Origin: Aureimonas sp. Leaf427
GTDB taxonomy: Bacteria > Pseudomonadota > Alphaproteobacteria > Rhizobiales > Rhizobiaceae
DNA: 64,000 nt
NCBI RefSeq assembly: GCF_001425485.1
Contig: NZ_LMQW01000053.1
Coordinates: 160,856-224,855 of the forward strand
Direction of reading: 5' to 3'
Part shown: piece after piece, positions 54,283 to 63,079 of the stretch
Layout: each line of letters opens with the position of its first letter
Numbering within the stretch: the stretch's first letter is position 1
Notes under the pieces: generated by a model
The model's database searches: none
What the model was told of the DNA's origin: nothing
Seen by the model: only the letters and a program-made list of their open reading frames with translations
Position numbers and translations under genes: made by a program

Positions 54283-54307
54283 GGGAGGGCGGGCGATGCC
54301 CGCTCCC
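54283..54307 (-). other. Intercistronic hairpin between binding-protein and ATPase genes
   Basis: A GC-rich stem (GGGAGCGGGC against GCCCGC with a CTCCC continuation on the minus strand) with a three-base loop follows the binding-protein gene. Such hairpins often protect the upstream mRNA so that the binding protein is made in excess. No T-run follows. Confidence 0.45.
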
Positions 54308-54333
54308 TTCGTCCCGACCCGGGAAGAAACGGG

Positions 54334-55410
54334 TCAGTTGTTGCCGTAGAAGGACTTCAGCTCTTCCTCGCTGAGGCTCGAGGGGAACCACGTGTTGGCC
54401 GACAGGTCGGAGCGGTACGCCGCCTTGGCCTTCTCGATGTCCCAGCCGGCCGGCTCGTAGACGTAGCGCTTGTGAAGCGGCTTGCCCTCGAGGAGCGCCA
54501 CGGCGGCGCGCACGCCCGCGGCGCCCTGCTCGGGACCGTACTCCGGAGCGATGGAGTCGATGCCCGACTCGATCCACTGGCCGAAGAAGCCGTTGTTGCC
54601 TTCACCCGTGATCGGCGGGATCTTCGCGCCGTACTGGGTGAATACGTCCATGCAGGCGCGGCTCATGTCGGCGCCGGACGACCAGATGCCGTCGACCTCG
54701 GGGTTGTTGAGGTAGAAGGCCTCGCAGACCTGCTTGCCCGTGTCGTACTGCCACTTGCCCGCGTCCTCGGCGATGATCTTGATGTCCGTGCCCTTGAGCG
54801 CCTCGACGAGCCCGGCGTAGCGGTTGATGTCCTCGGGGTGCGCCGGGTATCCGCGCAGCACCCAGATGTTGCCCTTGCCGCCGAGCTTCTGGACGAGGAA
54901 GTCGCCCATCACCTTGCCGAAATGCTTGCCGCCGCCCTGGATGTCGACGGTGTACTTGTCGGTCTCGGTGAGGCCCGTGTGGACGATGACCGGGATGCCG
55001 GCCGCCACGGCCTTGGCGATGCCCGCGTCCGCCGAGGTCGGGGTGACGGGCGTCACGATGATCGCGTCGACCTTCTGCGCGATCAGGTCCTCGATGTCAG
55101 CAACCTGCTTGGACTGGCTGAGGTTGGCGTCGAGGAGGATGAACTGGCCGACGTTCGAGTTCTTCTTGGCCGCGGACTCGGCCTCATGGGCCATCTGGAC
55201 GGTCCAGGTGTTGGCGTTCACCCCGAAGTGGCTCATGCCGATCTTCCAGGGGCCGGCCTTCTTGAAGGTGTCCGCGGCGACCATCTGATCGTCGCCCGGG
55301 CGCGCCGTCACGCCGTTCATGAGGTTGACCTCCTGGGCCGTGGCCGCGCCAACGACCGCTGTCGTGGCGAGCAGAAGGCCGAGGCCGAGGTTCATCAGTG
55401 TTCTGCGCAT
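54334..55410 (-). CDS. Sugar ABC transporter substrate-binding protein
   Basis: This 358-residue protein has a signal peptide (MNLGLGLLLATTAVVGAATAQE). The mature part is a periplasmic-binding fold of the Peripla_BP_4 type: KIGMSHFGVNANTWTVQMAHE, VADIEDLIAQKVDAIIVTP, IPVIVHTGLT, and GIWSSGADMSRACMDVF. This matches the ribose/xylose-type cluster. The ligand is unknown; three SGNH esterases around it suggest an acylated carbohydrate or glycerol compound. It is the first gene of the minus-strand importer operon. Confidence 0.88.
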   Translation of the reverse strand: MRRTLMNLGLGLLLATTAVVGAATAQEVNLMNGVTARPGDDQMVAADTFKKAGPWKIGMSHFGVNANTWTVQMAHEAESAAKKNSNVGQFILLDANLSQSKQVADIEDLIAQKVDAIIVTPVTPTSADAGIAKAVAAGIPVIVHTGLTETDKYTVDIQGGGKHFGKVMGDFLVQKLGGKGNIWVLRGYPAHPEDINRYAGLVEALKGTDIKIIAEDAGKWQYDTGKQVCEAFYLNNPEVDGIWSSGADMSRACMDVFTQYGAKIPPITGEGNNGFFGQWIESGIDSIAPEYGPEQGAAGVRAAVALLEGKPLHKRYVYEPAGWDIEKAKAAYRSDLSANTWFPSSLSEEELKSFYGNN

Positions 55411-55731
55411 AGCTGTCCTCCCGACGGCGCCGCGATCGGTGCCGATGCCAAAAAACTCGGTTCGAAGCGGTGCGGGTGCATTCGGACGCGTCCCCGCGGC
55501 CCTGCTCCGGCAGGCTCGATGTTTGATGCTGTTGATGTGGAAGACGCCCTCCAGCGTCTCCGAAGTCCCATGTCGGTTGCTTCCGACTTGGCGTGAAACT
55601 GCCCGCGAAGAAAAAGCTTGTCAACACTTATTCAGAGTGAATGAATGTGTCTGAGCTTGCGGCATCTCGTGGGGCGATCCAGAACCTGACGCACCCGGGC
55701 CCGGTCGGCTCACCCACCAACGAGGCCAGTG
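55411..55731. other. Divergent control region between importer and esterase/ROK genes
   Basis: This 321-base gap separates the minus-strand importer operon from the plus-strand esterase-ROK-SDR genes. It contains an AT-rich operator-like palindrome (55624-55650) and a promoter-like pair for the plus strand, TTGTCA at 55618-55623 and ATGAAT at 55641-55646 with a 17-base spacer. No gene was seen. Confidence 0.55.
55624..55650. promoter_or_regulatory. AT-rich palindromic operator, probably for the ROK regulator
   Basis: ACAC-like ends and ATTCA/TGAAT inner arms form an imperfect 27-base dyad around GAG in an otherwise GC-rich region. It overlaps the spacer and -10-like element of a plus-strand promoter. 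The ROK regulator encoded nearby is the natural candidate to bind it. Confidence 0.5.
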
Positions 55732-56376
55732 ATGAGGTCGGTACTCTGCTTCGGCGACTCCAACACGCATGCCCAGATCCCCGGTGCCGGCCCGCTCGAA
55801 CGCTACGCACGGGAGGCAAGGTGGCCTGGCGTGCTCCAACGCGAGCTCGGCCCGGACTGGTACGTCATCGAGGAGGGCCTGAGCGGACGGACGACCGTGC
55901 ACGACGACCCGATCGAGGGTGCCCACAAGAACGGCCGGACATACCTGAAGCCCTGCTTGCAGAGCCACGCCACGCTCGACCTCGTCATCCTCATGCTTGG
56001 GACCAACGACCTGAAGGTTCGCTTCAACAAGCCGCCGTCGGAGGTCGCCATGGGGATCGGCTGCCTCGTCTACGACATCAGGGAACTGGCGCCGGGCCCC
56101 GGCGGTACGGCGCCGGAGATCATGATCGTAGCGCCGCCTCCCATGCTCGACGACATCCGGGAGTGGCAGCCGATCTTCGACGGCGCTCAGGAGAAGTCGC
56201 ACCACCTCGCGCTTCAGTTCGAGATCATGGCGGACTCGCTCGGCGTCCACTTCTTCGACGCCGGGTCGGTCTGCGAATGTGATCCCGGAGACGGCTTCCA
56301 CATCGGCGTCGAGGCACATGAAGCCCTGGGCCTTGCGCTCGCCGATGAGGTCAAGGCGATCGGCTGGATCGAATGA
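55732..56376 (+). CDS. Cytoplasmic SGNH/GDSL esterase
   Basis: This 214-residue protein starts at ATG 55732 (GTG 55729 is an in-frame alternative). It has VLCFGDSNTHAQ (block I), EEGLSGRTTVHDDP (block II), LMLGTNDLKVRF (block III) and DGFHIGVEAH (block V). It is paralogous to the protein at 50160, sharing the EEGLS-RTT and MLGTND blocks and overall length. It has no signal peptide. It is the first gene of the plus-strand esterase-ROK-SDR group, divergent from the importer. Confidence 0.87.
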   Translation: MRSVLCFGDSNTHAQIPGAGPLERYAREARWPGVLQRELGPDWYVIEEGLSGRTTVHDDPIEGAHKNGRTYLKPCLQSHATLDLVILMLGTNDLKVRFNKPPSEVAMGIGCLVYDIRELAPGPGGTAPEIMIVAPPPMLDDIREWQPIFDGAQEKSHHLALQFEIMADSLGVHFFDAGSVCECDPGDGFHIGVEAHEALGLALADEVKAIGWIE

Positions 56377-56436
56377 CACCACTTACGATGCCCATCGGCC
56401 ACGTGCCCTACTTTTTGCAACCGACGAGGTCCGACC

Positions 56437-57504
56437 GTGCCTGACATGAGGTTCGCTCCCCCCAACCCGCTGCGCATTGCCGATCGCGCCAGCGGCCTGA
56501 ACGCGCCGAGCGTGCGGAGCTACAACGAGCGGCTCGTCCTGTCCCTGTTGCTCCAGAACGAAAGCACAACCCGTCTCGAGATCGGCCAGAAGACGGGTCT
56601 TTCCGCCCAGACGATCTCGGTGATCGTACGCTCGCTTGAGCAGGAAAGTCTCGTCGCGAAGGGTGAGGCGCAGCGGGGGCGAATGGGACCGCCGACGATC
56701 CCGATGATCCTCAACCCCGAAGGGGCTTTCTCAGTGGGTGTCAGCTTCGGGACGCGCGGCGCGGATGTGGTCGTGATCGACTTCGTCGGCAACATCCGCT
56801 TCCACAAGGCACACCGCTACGAGGACATCGAAGGGGAGCACGACACCCCATTGAAGGCGCCTATCGACGAGGCGATCCGCTCCGTCGATCACGCCATGCG
56901 CGGCCGCATCGCCGGCATCGGACTCGCGGTGCCCGACGAATCGCTCGTCGGACCTGGGATCCGCAAGACTCTCGGGCACGATTTGGCGGACGCGCAGGCC
57001 GGCCTGGAGATCGCACTCGGGCTTCCGGTGTTCATGCAGAACGACGTGACGGCCGCAGCCGGCGGGGAGAGCCTGTTCGGTGTCGCACGCCAACTCTCCG
57101 ACTTCGTTTTCTTCTACCTTGGCTCCCGTCTCCAGTGCCGGCTAGTCCTCAACCACCAGATCCACAACGGTAGTGTCGCCCCGGATGCCGTCGGTGGGCT
57201 TCTGGACCTCGCCGATGCAATGAAGAGACCAAACTCGCCGTCCAACGATGAAGCCGCCATGAGTGCGTGGCGCGCTCGCTGTCGCGACCGGATCGTCGAC
57301 TCCGTCTCAGCGCTTCTTGGCTTCGTTGGCGTGCAGTCCCTGGTGCTATCGACGAATGCTCCGGCAGGAACGGCGGACCCTCTCCTGCGCGAAATCACCG
57401 CCGCCCTTTCCCACATGACGGTCCTGCCGGGAAAGATCTCGACGGCGCCGAAGGCCTGGGGAGCGGCCAGCTTGCCCTACCATTCCCGCTTCATGGTCCA
57501 GTGA
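56437..57504 (+). CDS. ROK-family transcriptional regulator
   Basis: This 355-residue protein starts at a GTG. The N-terminal winged helix (SVRSYNERLVLSLLLQNEST and LEIGQKTGLSAQTISVIVRSLE) identifies a ROK repressor. It is followed by an actin-like fold (GVSFGTRGADVVVIDFVGNI; GIGLAVPDESL; FMQNDVTAAAGGE). The ROK zinc-binding cysteine cluster (usually CxCGxxGC) is not visible, and the kinase catalytic Asp is replaced (QNDVTAAAGG retains one). It is therefore probably a sugar-responsive regulator without kinase activity, controlling the importer and esterase genes. Confidence 0.85.
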   Translation: MPDMRFAPPNPLRIADRASGLNAPSVRSYNERLVLSLLLQNESTTRLEIGQKTGLSAQTISVIVRSLEQESLVAKGEAQRGRMGPPTIPMILNPEGAFSVGVSFGTRGADVVVIDFVGNIRFHKAHRYEDIEGEHDTPLKAPIDEAIRSVDHAMRGRIAGIGLAVPDESLVGPGIRKTLGHDLADAQAGLEIALGLPVFMQNDVTAAAGGESLFGVARQLSDFVFFYLGSRLQCRLVLNHQIHNGSVAPDAVGGLLDLADAMKRPNSPSNDEAAMSAWRARCRDRIVDSVSALLGFVGVQSLVLSTNAPAGTADPLLREITAALSHMTVLPGKISTAPKAWGAASLPYHSRFMVQ

Positions 57505-57511
57505 GGTCGGG

Positions 57512-58312
57512 ATGGAGAAGCTTGCGATCGTCACTGGCGGCAACACCGGGATAGGGCGGACACTGGTCCGAGCTTTCGCCGCGGGCGGATACGCGACCGC
57601 CTTCTCATGGCGCTCCAACCCGGAGATGGCGAACAGTCTCGTGGCCGAGATCGAGTCTCTCGGTGGGCGGGCAAAGGCGGTCGCCTCCGACGTCGGCGAC
57701 CAGTCGGAGGTCGCCGTGTTTCTCGATGGCGTCGTTTCATGGTTCGGCGGCGCTCCCGACGTCCTCGTCAACAACGCTGGGATCCAGACCTGGGCACCGC
57801 TCCTCGAACTGGACGAGGCGGACTGGGACGGTGTCATTCGGACCAACCTCAAGGGCACCTTCCTGAACACAAAGCATGCGGCCAAGCTGATGATCGGGGA
57901 CCGCAAGCGTGGTTCCATCATCAACATCGGCTCCGGCTGCAACAAACTCGCGTTTGCCAACCTCGTCGATTACACCGCCTCGAAAGGCGGCATCGAGCAG
58001 TTCACCAAGTCCGCGGCCGTTGAGCTTGGGCCGTACGGGATCCGGGTGAACTGCATAGCCCCCGGAGCGATCGTGAACGAGCGCACCCTGGCCGAGGCTC
58101 CCGACTATGCCGAAAGCTGGTCGAGGATCACGCCGCTCCGACGCATAGGGACGGCCGACGACATCGCGGGACCCGTTCTCTTCCTCGCAAGCGAAGCCGC
58201 CTCGTTCGTCACTGGCCAGACCCTATGGGTAGACGGCGGGGTGTTCTCACAGGCGAACTGGCCGCAGGAGTCGATGCCTGCAACGCCACTCTCGGTTGCT
58301 AGCCGGGAGTGA
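57512..58312 (+). CDS. SDR-family oxidoreductase
   Basis: This 266-residue classical short-chain dehydrogenase has TGGNTGIGRTLV (NAD(P)-binding TGxxxGxG), NNAGIQTW (NNAG), a catalytic Ser in INIGSGCNKL, and YTASKGG (YxxxK). The C-terminal block GIRVNCIAPGAIVNERT is typical of the 3-oxoacyl-ACP reductase/glucose dehydrogenase branch. It lies 7 bases after the ROK gene, so it is co-transcribed and probably oxidises the sugar moiety released by the esterases. The specific substrate is unknown. Confidence 0.88.
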   Translation: MEKLAIVTGGNTGIGRTLVRAFAAGGYATAFSWRSNPEMANSLVAEIESLGGRAKAVASDVGDQSEVAVFLDGVVSWFGGAPDVLVNNAGIQTWAPLLELDEADWDGVIRTNLKGTFLNTKHAAKLMIGDRKRGSIINIGSGCNKLAFANLVDYTASKGGIEQFTKSAAVELGPYGIRVNCIAPGAIVNERTLAEAPDYAESWSRITPLRRIGTADDIAGPVLFLASEAASFVTGQTLWVDGGVFSQANWPQESMPATPLSVASRE

Positions 58313-58429
58313 GAGGGCTTCACTGGCCAGTAGGCCAGCGGCCCAGCTTGGTCTCGAACACTTTTCCGGATCCGGTTCGCCGCTTCGCCTTCCTCTGGCG
58401 TGCAGGTTTGGCTGCTTGCGCGCTCCTCT

Positions 58430-59068
58430 TCAGGTCTCGTCCCACAATTCCATCACCTTCGCGACGGCCGGTCGTGTCTTCATGCGGTCGAGATGGGCCT
58501 GGAGGTTGATCGGCAGGGTGATCTTCTGCTGCGGCGCCCAGCGCTCGGCGTAGAACAGCGCCGCGTCTGCGATCGTGAACGTGTCGCCGACGGCGTAGGG
58601 GTGACGGGACAGAAGCGGATCGAGGATCGCGAACCCCGCCTCAACCATCTCCTTGCCCTGCCGCTTGACCGAGCCGGCGCCGAGACCGACCGTCTGGTGG
58701 ACGACATCCTGCGGCTCGAAGCGCGTCGGCATGAACATCCGGGCAAAGCCCTGGCCGTGGATGGTACCCTCGACGTAGGCCAGCATCTCGACCGCGCGGG
58801 CTTCGCCTTCGGGATCGTCCGGCAGCAGACCCTTCTCGGGGTTCGTACGGGCGAGCCATGTCGCGATGGCACTGAACTCGGTGAGGACCGAGCCGTCGTC
58901 TCGCACGAGCGTCGGGACCTTGCCCTTCGGGTTGATGCCCGTGAACGGGGGCTTTCGCGACGCGCCGCCCGCAACGTCGAGCTTCTCCGTCGCGTAGGGC
59001 TTCCCTATCTCCTCGAGCAGGACATGGATGCCGATCGCGCAGGTGTGAGGACCCCAGTAGAGCTTCAT
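58430..59068 (-). CDS. Glutathione S-transferase
   Basis: The start MKLYWGPHT at 59068 overlaps the cupin stop (ATGA) and gives 212 residues. The N-terminal thioredoxin-like domain (TCAIGIHVLLEEIGKPY, INPKGKVPTL, LTEFSAIATWLA with the glutathione-binding Glu/Ser pair) precedes an all-helical C-terminal domain (YAVGDTFTIADAALFY). It resembles proteobacterial beta-class enzymes. It conjugates or reduces electrophiles with glutathione in the cytoplasm. It is the last gene of a minus-strand detoxification-type group. Confidence 0.9.
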   Translation of the reverse strand: MKLYWGPHTCAIGIHVLLEEIGKPYATEKLDVAGGASRKPPFTGINPKGKVPTLVRDDGSVLTEFSAIATWLARTNPEKGLLPDDPEGEARAVEMLAYVEGTIHGQGFARMFMPTRFEPQDVVHQTVGLGAGSVKRQGKEMVEAGFAILDPLLSRHPYAVGDTFTIADAALFYAERWAPQQKITLPINLQAHLDRMKTRPAVAKVMELWDET

Positions 59069-59607
59069 GTCAGGATCTCCGTCCGGTACTTGGTGGCGAG
59101 GTTCTTGGCGATCTCCATGCGGGACTGGCGCTCCTCGCGGCTCGGTGCGGGCGCCGCGGCCGTGCGGCCCTCGACGGGGATGCCCGTCGCCATAAAGAAC
59201 TCCTCCTGCCCCGGCGGCGTGCACATGCACAGGAGACGTGCGGGCTCCTTGGAGGCGTTGACGAAGCTGTGCGGTGCGTTGGCCGGAACGTTCACGGTCG
59301 TGCCCGCGCCCGCCACCGTCTTCTCGCCGCGGAATGTCAGTTCGATCTCGCCCTCGAGCACGGTGAACATCTCCTCGAAGTCGTGACGGTGCGGCGGAGG
59401 TCCGCCGCCCGGGGGGACGTGCATGTCGATGAGGGAATAGCGTCCGGCGGTGTCCTGGCCCGTCAGAAGGATCGTGTAGGTGTTGCCTGCGACCCCGACG
59501 TTTCGGAGCTTCGGGTCGTCGGGCTGCGCGACCACCAGCTTGCGTCCGGGATCGTCGGCTGGAATGGCGGAGCCGGGTTGGGTCGGTGCGTGTGCAACGT
59601 CGGTCAT
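59065..59607 (-). CDS. Cupin-domain protein
   Basis: The start MTDVAHAPT at 59607 gives 180 residues with no signal peptide. A single cupin barrel is seen: DMHVPPGGGPPPHRHDFEEMFTVLEGEIEL contains the HxH and Glu metal ligands, and VPANAPHSFVN the second-motif His. The C-terminal 40 residues are charged and may be a tail helix. The family includes metal-dependent dioxygenases and isomerases; no substrate is evident. It overlaps the GST gene. Confidence 0.8.
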   Translation of the reverse strand: MTDVAHAPTQPGSAIPADDPGRKLVVAQPDDPKLRNVGVAGNTYTILLTGQDTAGRYSLIDMHVPPGGGPPPHRHDFEEMFTVLEGEIELTFRGEKTVAGAGTTVNVPANAPHSFVNASKEPARLLCMCTPPGQEEFFMATGIPVEGRTAAAPAPSREERQSRMEIAKNLATKYRTEILT

Positions 59608-59618
59608 GGCGTTCTCCT

Positions 59619-60527
59619 TCAGCGTCGGCTCAGCGCGAGCACGTGCTCCGCGACGGCGTCCGGGCATTCCTCGGGCAGGAAGTGCCCTCCGTCTGCGATC
59701 ACATGCGCCTCAACGTTCTCCGCCACCTGCTGGACCATCTCGCCCTGCTTGGAGCCGAAGTTCATCGCGCTGCCGATCGCGACGACGGGAACCTTAACCT
59801 TGTGTTTCCGGAGCGGTTCGGTCTGGTCGATGCTGGTGAAGGCGGCGCGGTAGATGCCCATGGCACCCAGGACGCCGTCCCGGCCCGAGAAAGTTCTCAG
59901 GTACTCGTCCACGGTGTCGGGCCCGATCGCGTCGCGCTGGACCATGAAGCCGTCGTAGAACCAAGTGAGGAATTCGCGCTCGCGCCCGACCACGAGCGTC
60001 TCGGGCACGCCGGGAGCCAGAGGCAAGATCCACCACCACATGGAGCCGTCCGACATGGCCTCGCGGTCGTACCGGATGATGGCCTGCAAGTCCTCGGACA
60101 GCATCACCGGAGCCTCGACATAGACAAGTCCGGCGACCTCCTTCGGATGGTCCGCTGCCCAGATGAGGGCGGGCAGCGCCCCCATGTCGTGGCCGGCGAG
60201 GACGATCGGCTGCCCCTTGCCGAAACCGATCTCCGCCACGAGCGCACGGCACTCCTCGGCAAGCGCTCGGGCGTCGTAGCCCTCCGTTCCCGCAGGCTTG
60301 TCGCTATCGCCGTAGCCGCGCATGTCGGGGACGAGCACCGTGAGGCCAGCGGCTGCCAGCTTGGGCGCCACCTCCCGCCATGCGTAGCCCGTCGACAGGA
60401 AGCCGTGCCAGAGGATGACGGGGCGCCCGTCGGGGTTTCCGCCGATCCAGTAGTGAAGCCGGATGCCGTTCACGGAGACCGTCTCGCTCCGGAAGCCTTC
60501 GATCGTCGCCGCGGGGCGCATCAACAT
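59619..60527 (-). CDS. Alpha/beta hydrolase (epoxide-hydrolase/haloalkane-dehalogenase-like)
   Basis: This 302-residue protein has the oxyanion-type LWHGFLSTGYAW, the lid region, and nucleophile elbow LAGHDMGALPA with Asp in place of Ser. This places it in the epoxide-hydrolase/dehalogenase branch that forms an ester intermediate with Asp. DGGHFLPEE carries the catalytic His. It lies 11 bases downstream (in the transcription sense) before the cupin gene and fits the detoxification theme of the group. Confidence 0.85.
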   Translation of the reverse strand: MLMRPAATIEGFRSETVSVNGIRLHYWIGGNPDGRPVILWHGFLSTGYAWREVAPKLAAAGLTVLVPDMRGYGDSDKPAGTEGYDARALAEECRALVAEIGFGKGQPIVLAGHDMGALPALIWAADHPKEVAGLVYVEAPVMLSEDLQAIIRYDREAMSDGSMWWWILPLAPGVPETLVVGREREFLTWFYDGFMVQRDAIGPDTVDEYLRTFSGRDGVLGAMGIYRAAFTSIDQTEPLRKHKVKVPVVAIGSAMNFGSKQGEMVQQVAENVEAHVIADGGHFLPEECPDAVAEHVLALSRR

Positions 60528-60681
60528 GCTGTCTCCGATCCAGTCGTTGGCCGTCCAGAAGGGCTGAACAGGTCCTCATTCATCTGGCACCCTGTCACGG
60601 GCGTCGGCACGGGAGCGTTCGACGTACAACTCGACGACGAGACGGTCGATCCAACGCTGTCGAGGGCGGGCTTCCCAGTGG

Positions 60682-61413
60682 TCAGCGACCACTGATCGTA
60701 CCCGACTGCGAGGCGGTGGCCTTGCGGTCGACGAGGAACAGGACGAGCGTGGCATCGGCGGTGGCGCGCACTTTGGGAAGCGGCGTGTCGAGGTCGCTCG
60801 CCGCGTCGCCCTTCGAAAGCGTCTCGCCGCCGATCTTGACCGCGCCGTCCATGACGTAGAGCCAAGGTGACAAGCCGTCCGCCGAGGGCACGTCGATCTC
60901 GGCGCTTGCCGCGATCGCCACGTCGTAGACCTTGACCGAGTTGCGGATGGTGAGTGGAGCGTCGCTGCCCTCCGGACCAGCGATCATGCCCCATTCGCCT
61001 TTCGGGACGCCCTTTGGCCGATCGAGGAAGTGGACCGCTGCGGGAAGGTCCGCCTCCCGGGGACGCACGAAGATCTGGAGCATCTCGACGGGTTCGTCGG
61101 GCGTCCGCTCCTCGTGCCAAAAGCTCGCCCCTGCGTTCATCATCATCAGCTTCTGCGCTGAGATCGGGATCTTGTGGCCGGCCCGGTCCTCATGGAGCAT
61201 CGTGCCGTGCCAGAGGTAGCTGAGGATCTCGTCATTGACGTGCTCGTGCATCTTGACGACAGTTCCGACGCCGAGGTTGGCATGGTCGATGACACTAAGC
61301 GGACCGAAGGCCGGCCCGGCGTCGGGCCCGACGATCGCGCCGGGACGCACGCGTCGGATCTTGAAGGATCCCTGGCCATGAGGCGTGTTCTGGGAAGCGC
61401 GCAGGATTTGCAT
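60682..61413 (-). CDS. Pirin-family protein
   Basis: This 243-residue protein has the bicupin pirin pattern: FGPLSVIDHANLG, MHEHVNDEILSYLWHGTMLHED (metal-binding HxH, Glu and His), and MNAGASFWHEERTPDE. Pirins in bacteria can degrade quercetin or regulate redox enzymes. The C-terminal cupin lacks metal ligands, as usual. The protein is a member of the minus-strand group between an SDR gene and a hydrolase gene. Confidence 0.87.
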   Translation of the reverse strand: MQILRASQNTPHGQGSFKIRRVRPGAIVGPDAGPAFGPLSVIDHANLGVGTVVKMHEHVNDEILSYLWHGTMLHEDRAGHKIPISAQKLMMMNAGASFWHEERTPDEPVEMLQIFVRPREADLPAAVHFLDRPKGVPKGEWGMIAGPEGSDAPLTIRNSVKVYDVAIAASAEIDVPSADGLSPWLYVMDGAVKIGGETLSKGDAASDLDTPLPKVRATADATLVLFLVDRKATASQSGTISGR

Positions 61414-61468
61414 GGGGCGACCTTCTCGTTCGTTTCATGGGTCGACAGGTGGATAGGGAACGCCGGAT

Positions 61469-62272
61469 CTAGCGGGCGAGGTCCCCGCCATCGACGGGAA
61501 TAACTGTGCCGGTGACGAAGCCCGCGAAGTCGGAGGCTGCGAACAGAACGACGCGGGCGATGTCGTCGGGGAGTCCCAAGCGGCCGAGCGGCAGGGACTG
61601 GCCGTAGCGGACCAGGGCCTCGTTCACCGCGGCGCCCTCAGCCCGCTTGGCCTCCACACCCGGCGTCTCGGTCAGCGTCGGCGCCACGCCGACGGCGCGG
61701 ATGCCCTTGGCGCCCAGTTCGACGGCGAGGCTCTTGGTCAGTCCAGCGACGGCGTGCTTCGAGGCGACGTAATGGGCGGGGTTCGCGCCGTTGCTGGAGT
61801 TGAAGGCGGCGGTCGAGACGATGTTGACGATCACGCCCTTGTTCGCCTGCATCCGGAGCGCAGCCTCGCGGGCGCCGAAGAAGGTGCCGCGCAAGTTGAG
61901 GTCCATGACTCTGTCCCATTCCGCGTCCGTGATCTCGAGGACGGGGCGGGACGGGTAGATCCCGGCATTGTTGACCCAGATGTCGAGGCGCCCGGTCTCG
62001 GACATCGCCAGGTCGGCAAGGGCCGTGACGGAGGCGTGGTCGTTCACGTCGAGCGACGATCCGACGTGTGCGGCAGCGCCGGGCAGCGTCGAGGCCGTCG
62101 CGGACGCCATCTCGGCGTTGAGGTCGCCGATAACGACGGTCGCTCCCGCCTCCGCGAGACGGGTGGCGATCGCCTTGCCGATGCCCGTTGCACCGCCGGT
62201 CACGACCGCGGTGCGGCCAGCGAGCGAGATGAGGTCGGCGAGCGAGCGTCCGGTGAGATCGGGGTAGGCCAT
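61469..62272 (-). CDS. SDR-family oxidoreductase
   Basis: This 267-residue classical SDR has VVTGGATGIGKAIATRL (TGxxxGxG), NNAGIYPSRP (NNAG), a Ser in VNIVSTAAFNSS, and YVASKHAVAG (YxxxK). The C-terminal GTVIPVDGGDLAR is the family end. It differs from the protein at 57512 and is not its close paralogue. It is in the same group as pirin and isochorismatase-like genes; substrate unknown. Confidence 0.88.
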   Translation of the reverse strand: MAYPDLTGRSLADLISLAGRTAVVTGGATGIGKAIATRLAEAGATVVIGDLNAEMASATASTLPGAAAHVGSSLDVNDHASVTALADLAMSETGRLDIWVNNAGIYPSRPVLEITDAEWDRVMDLNLRGTFFGAREAALRMQANKGVIVNIVSTAAFNSSNGANPAHYVASKHAVAGLTKSLAVELGAKGIRAVGVAPTLTETPGVEAKRAEGAAVNEALVRYGQSLPLGRLGLPDDIARVVLFAASDFAGFVTGTVIPVDGGDLAR

Positions 62273-62396
62273 GGCGGATGTCCTGGTTGGCAGCCACGGA
62301 ATAGTCGTCCGGGCCGACGTCGCGTTCGATGCGGGATGGTGTGTAGCCCGGTGGGCACCGGGGCAACCGCCGACAGAGACGGGTGCTTGCGGAGGC

Positions 62397-62990
62397 TCAG
62401 GAGGCGATCGGGGGCAACACGTCTTCGAAGAGCAACTGGATCAGTTGCCCGCCTTCCGGGGAACTCCAGTCCTGCGCGAGCTCGGCGATGACGGTGTTGG
62501 TCGCGGTGAGGACGACGCCAGCGTTCTCCATCCGGCGCCGCGACATGTCCTCGGACAGCTCGAAGGGCGAGCCGGACGCGTCCATGACAGCTTGTACCTC
62601 GAAGCCCTCGCCGACGGCGTCGATCGCCGTGAAGACGAGGCAGACGTCTGTTGTCACGCCCGCCATGATCAGGTTCTTGCGTCCGGTCGCCTCGACGGCG
62701 GCCTTGAAGGCAGGATCGTTCCAGGCGTTGACAATTCCCGCGCGCTTGACCCGGGCCGCGAAGGCCTCGGGTAGGATCTCCTCCAGCTCAGGCAGCAGCG
62801 GACCCTGCGCCCGATCCTCCTGGCTCGACGTGAGGACCGTCGGGATGCCGAGGATGCGGGCGGCCTTGGCCAGCGCAAGCGCCATCCGCTTGGCACTGTC
62901 GGCTTCGATGTTCTTGATGAGCTGCATCGTGCCGACCTGATGGTCGATCAGCAGGAGGGCGGTGTTCTGTGGCGTAAACAATTTGGCCAT
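62397..62990 (-). CDS. Isochorismatase-family hydrolase
   Basis: The start MAKLFTPQNTALL at 62990 gives 197 residues. The fold is seen in LLIDHQVGTM (catalytic Asp), a conserved Lys region, and the cysteine in GVTTDVCLVFTAIDA (family nucleophile). DASGSPFELSED follows the usual substrate site. Relatives include nicotinamidases and ycaC-like hydrolases. It is the first gene of the minus-strand group, divergent from a damaged LysR gene, with a dyad between them. Confidence 0.87.
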   Translation of the reverse strand: MAKLFTPQNTALLLIDHQVGTMQLIKNIEADSAKRMALALAKAARILGIPTVLTSSQEDRAQGPLLPELEEILPEAFAARVKRAGIVNAWNDPAFKAAVEATGRKNLIMAGVTTDVCLVFTAIDAVGEGFEVQAVMDASGSPFELSEDMSRRRMENAGVVLTATNTVIAELAQDWSSPEGGQLIQLLFEDVLPPIAS

Positions 62991-63079
62991 CGTACGTCCT
63001 CTTTTTGGAACGAGCTTCGATGGCAATGAAGGTAATTGCCGGAGGAGCGGGCGAAAGGCTTGAAACATGATGCGGCCCC

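Noticed and set aside
51749..54577. 942-codon minus-strand ORF and the long plus-strand ORFs over the ABC importer
   Set aside because: They are alternate-frame shadows of the permease and ATPase genes, with low-complexity Arg/Pro/His-rich translations.
55411..55731. Riboswitch or structured leader upstream of the ABC importer
   Set aside because: No known riboswitch pattern was recognised there or upstream of glpD and tctC; only the operator-like dyad is supportable.
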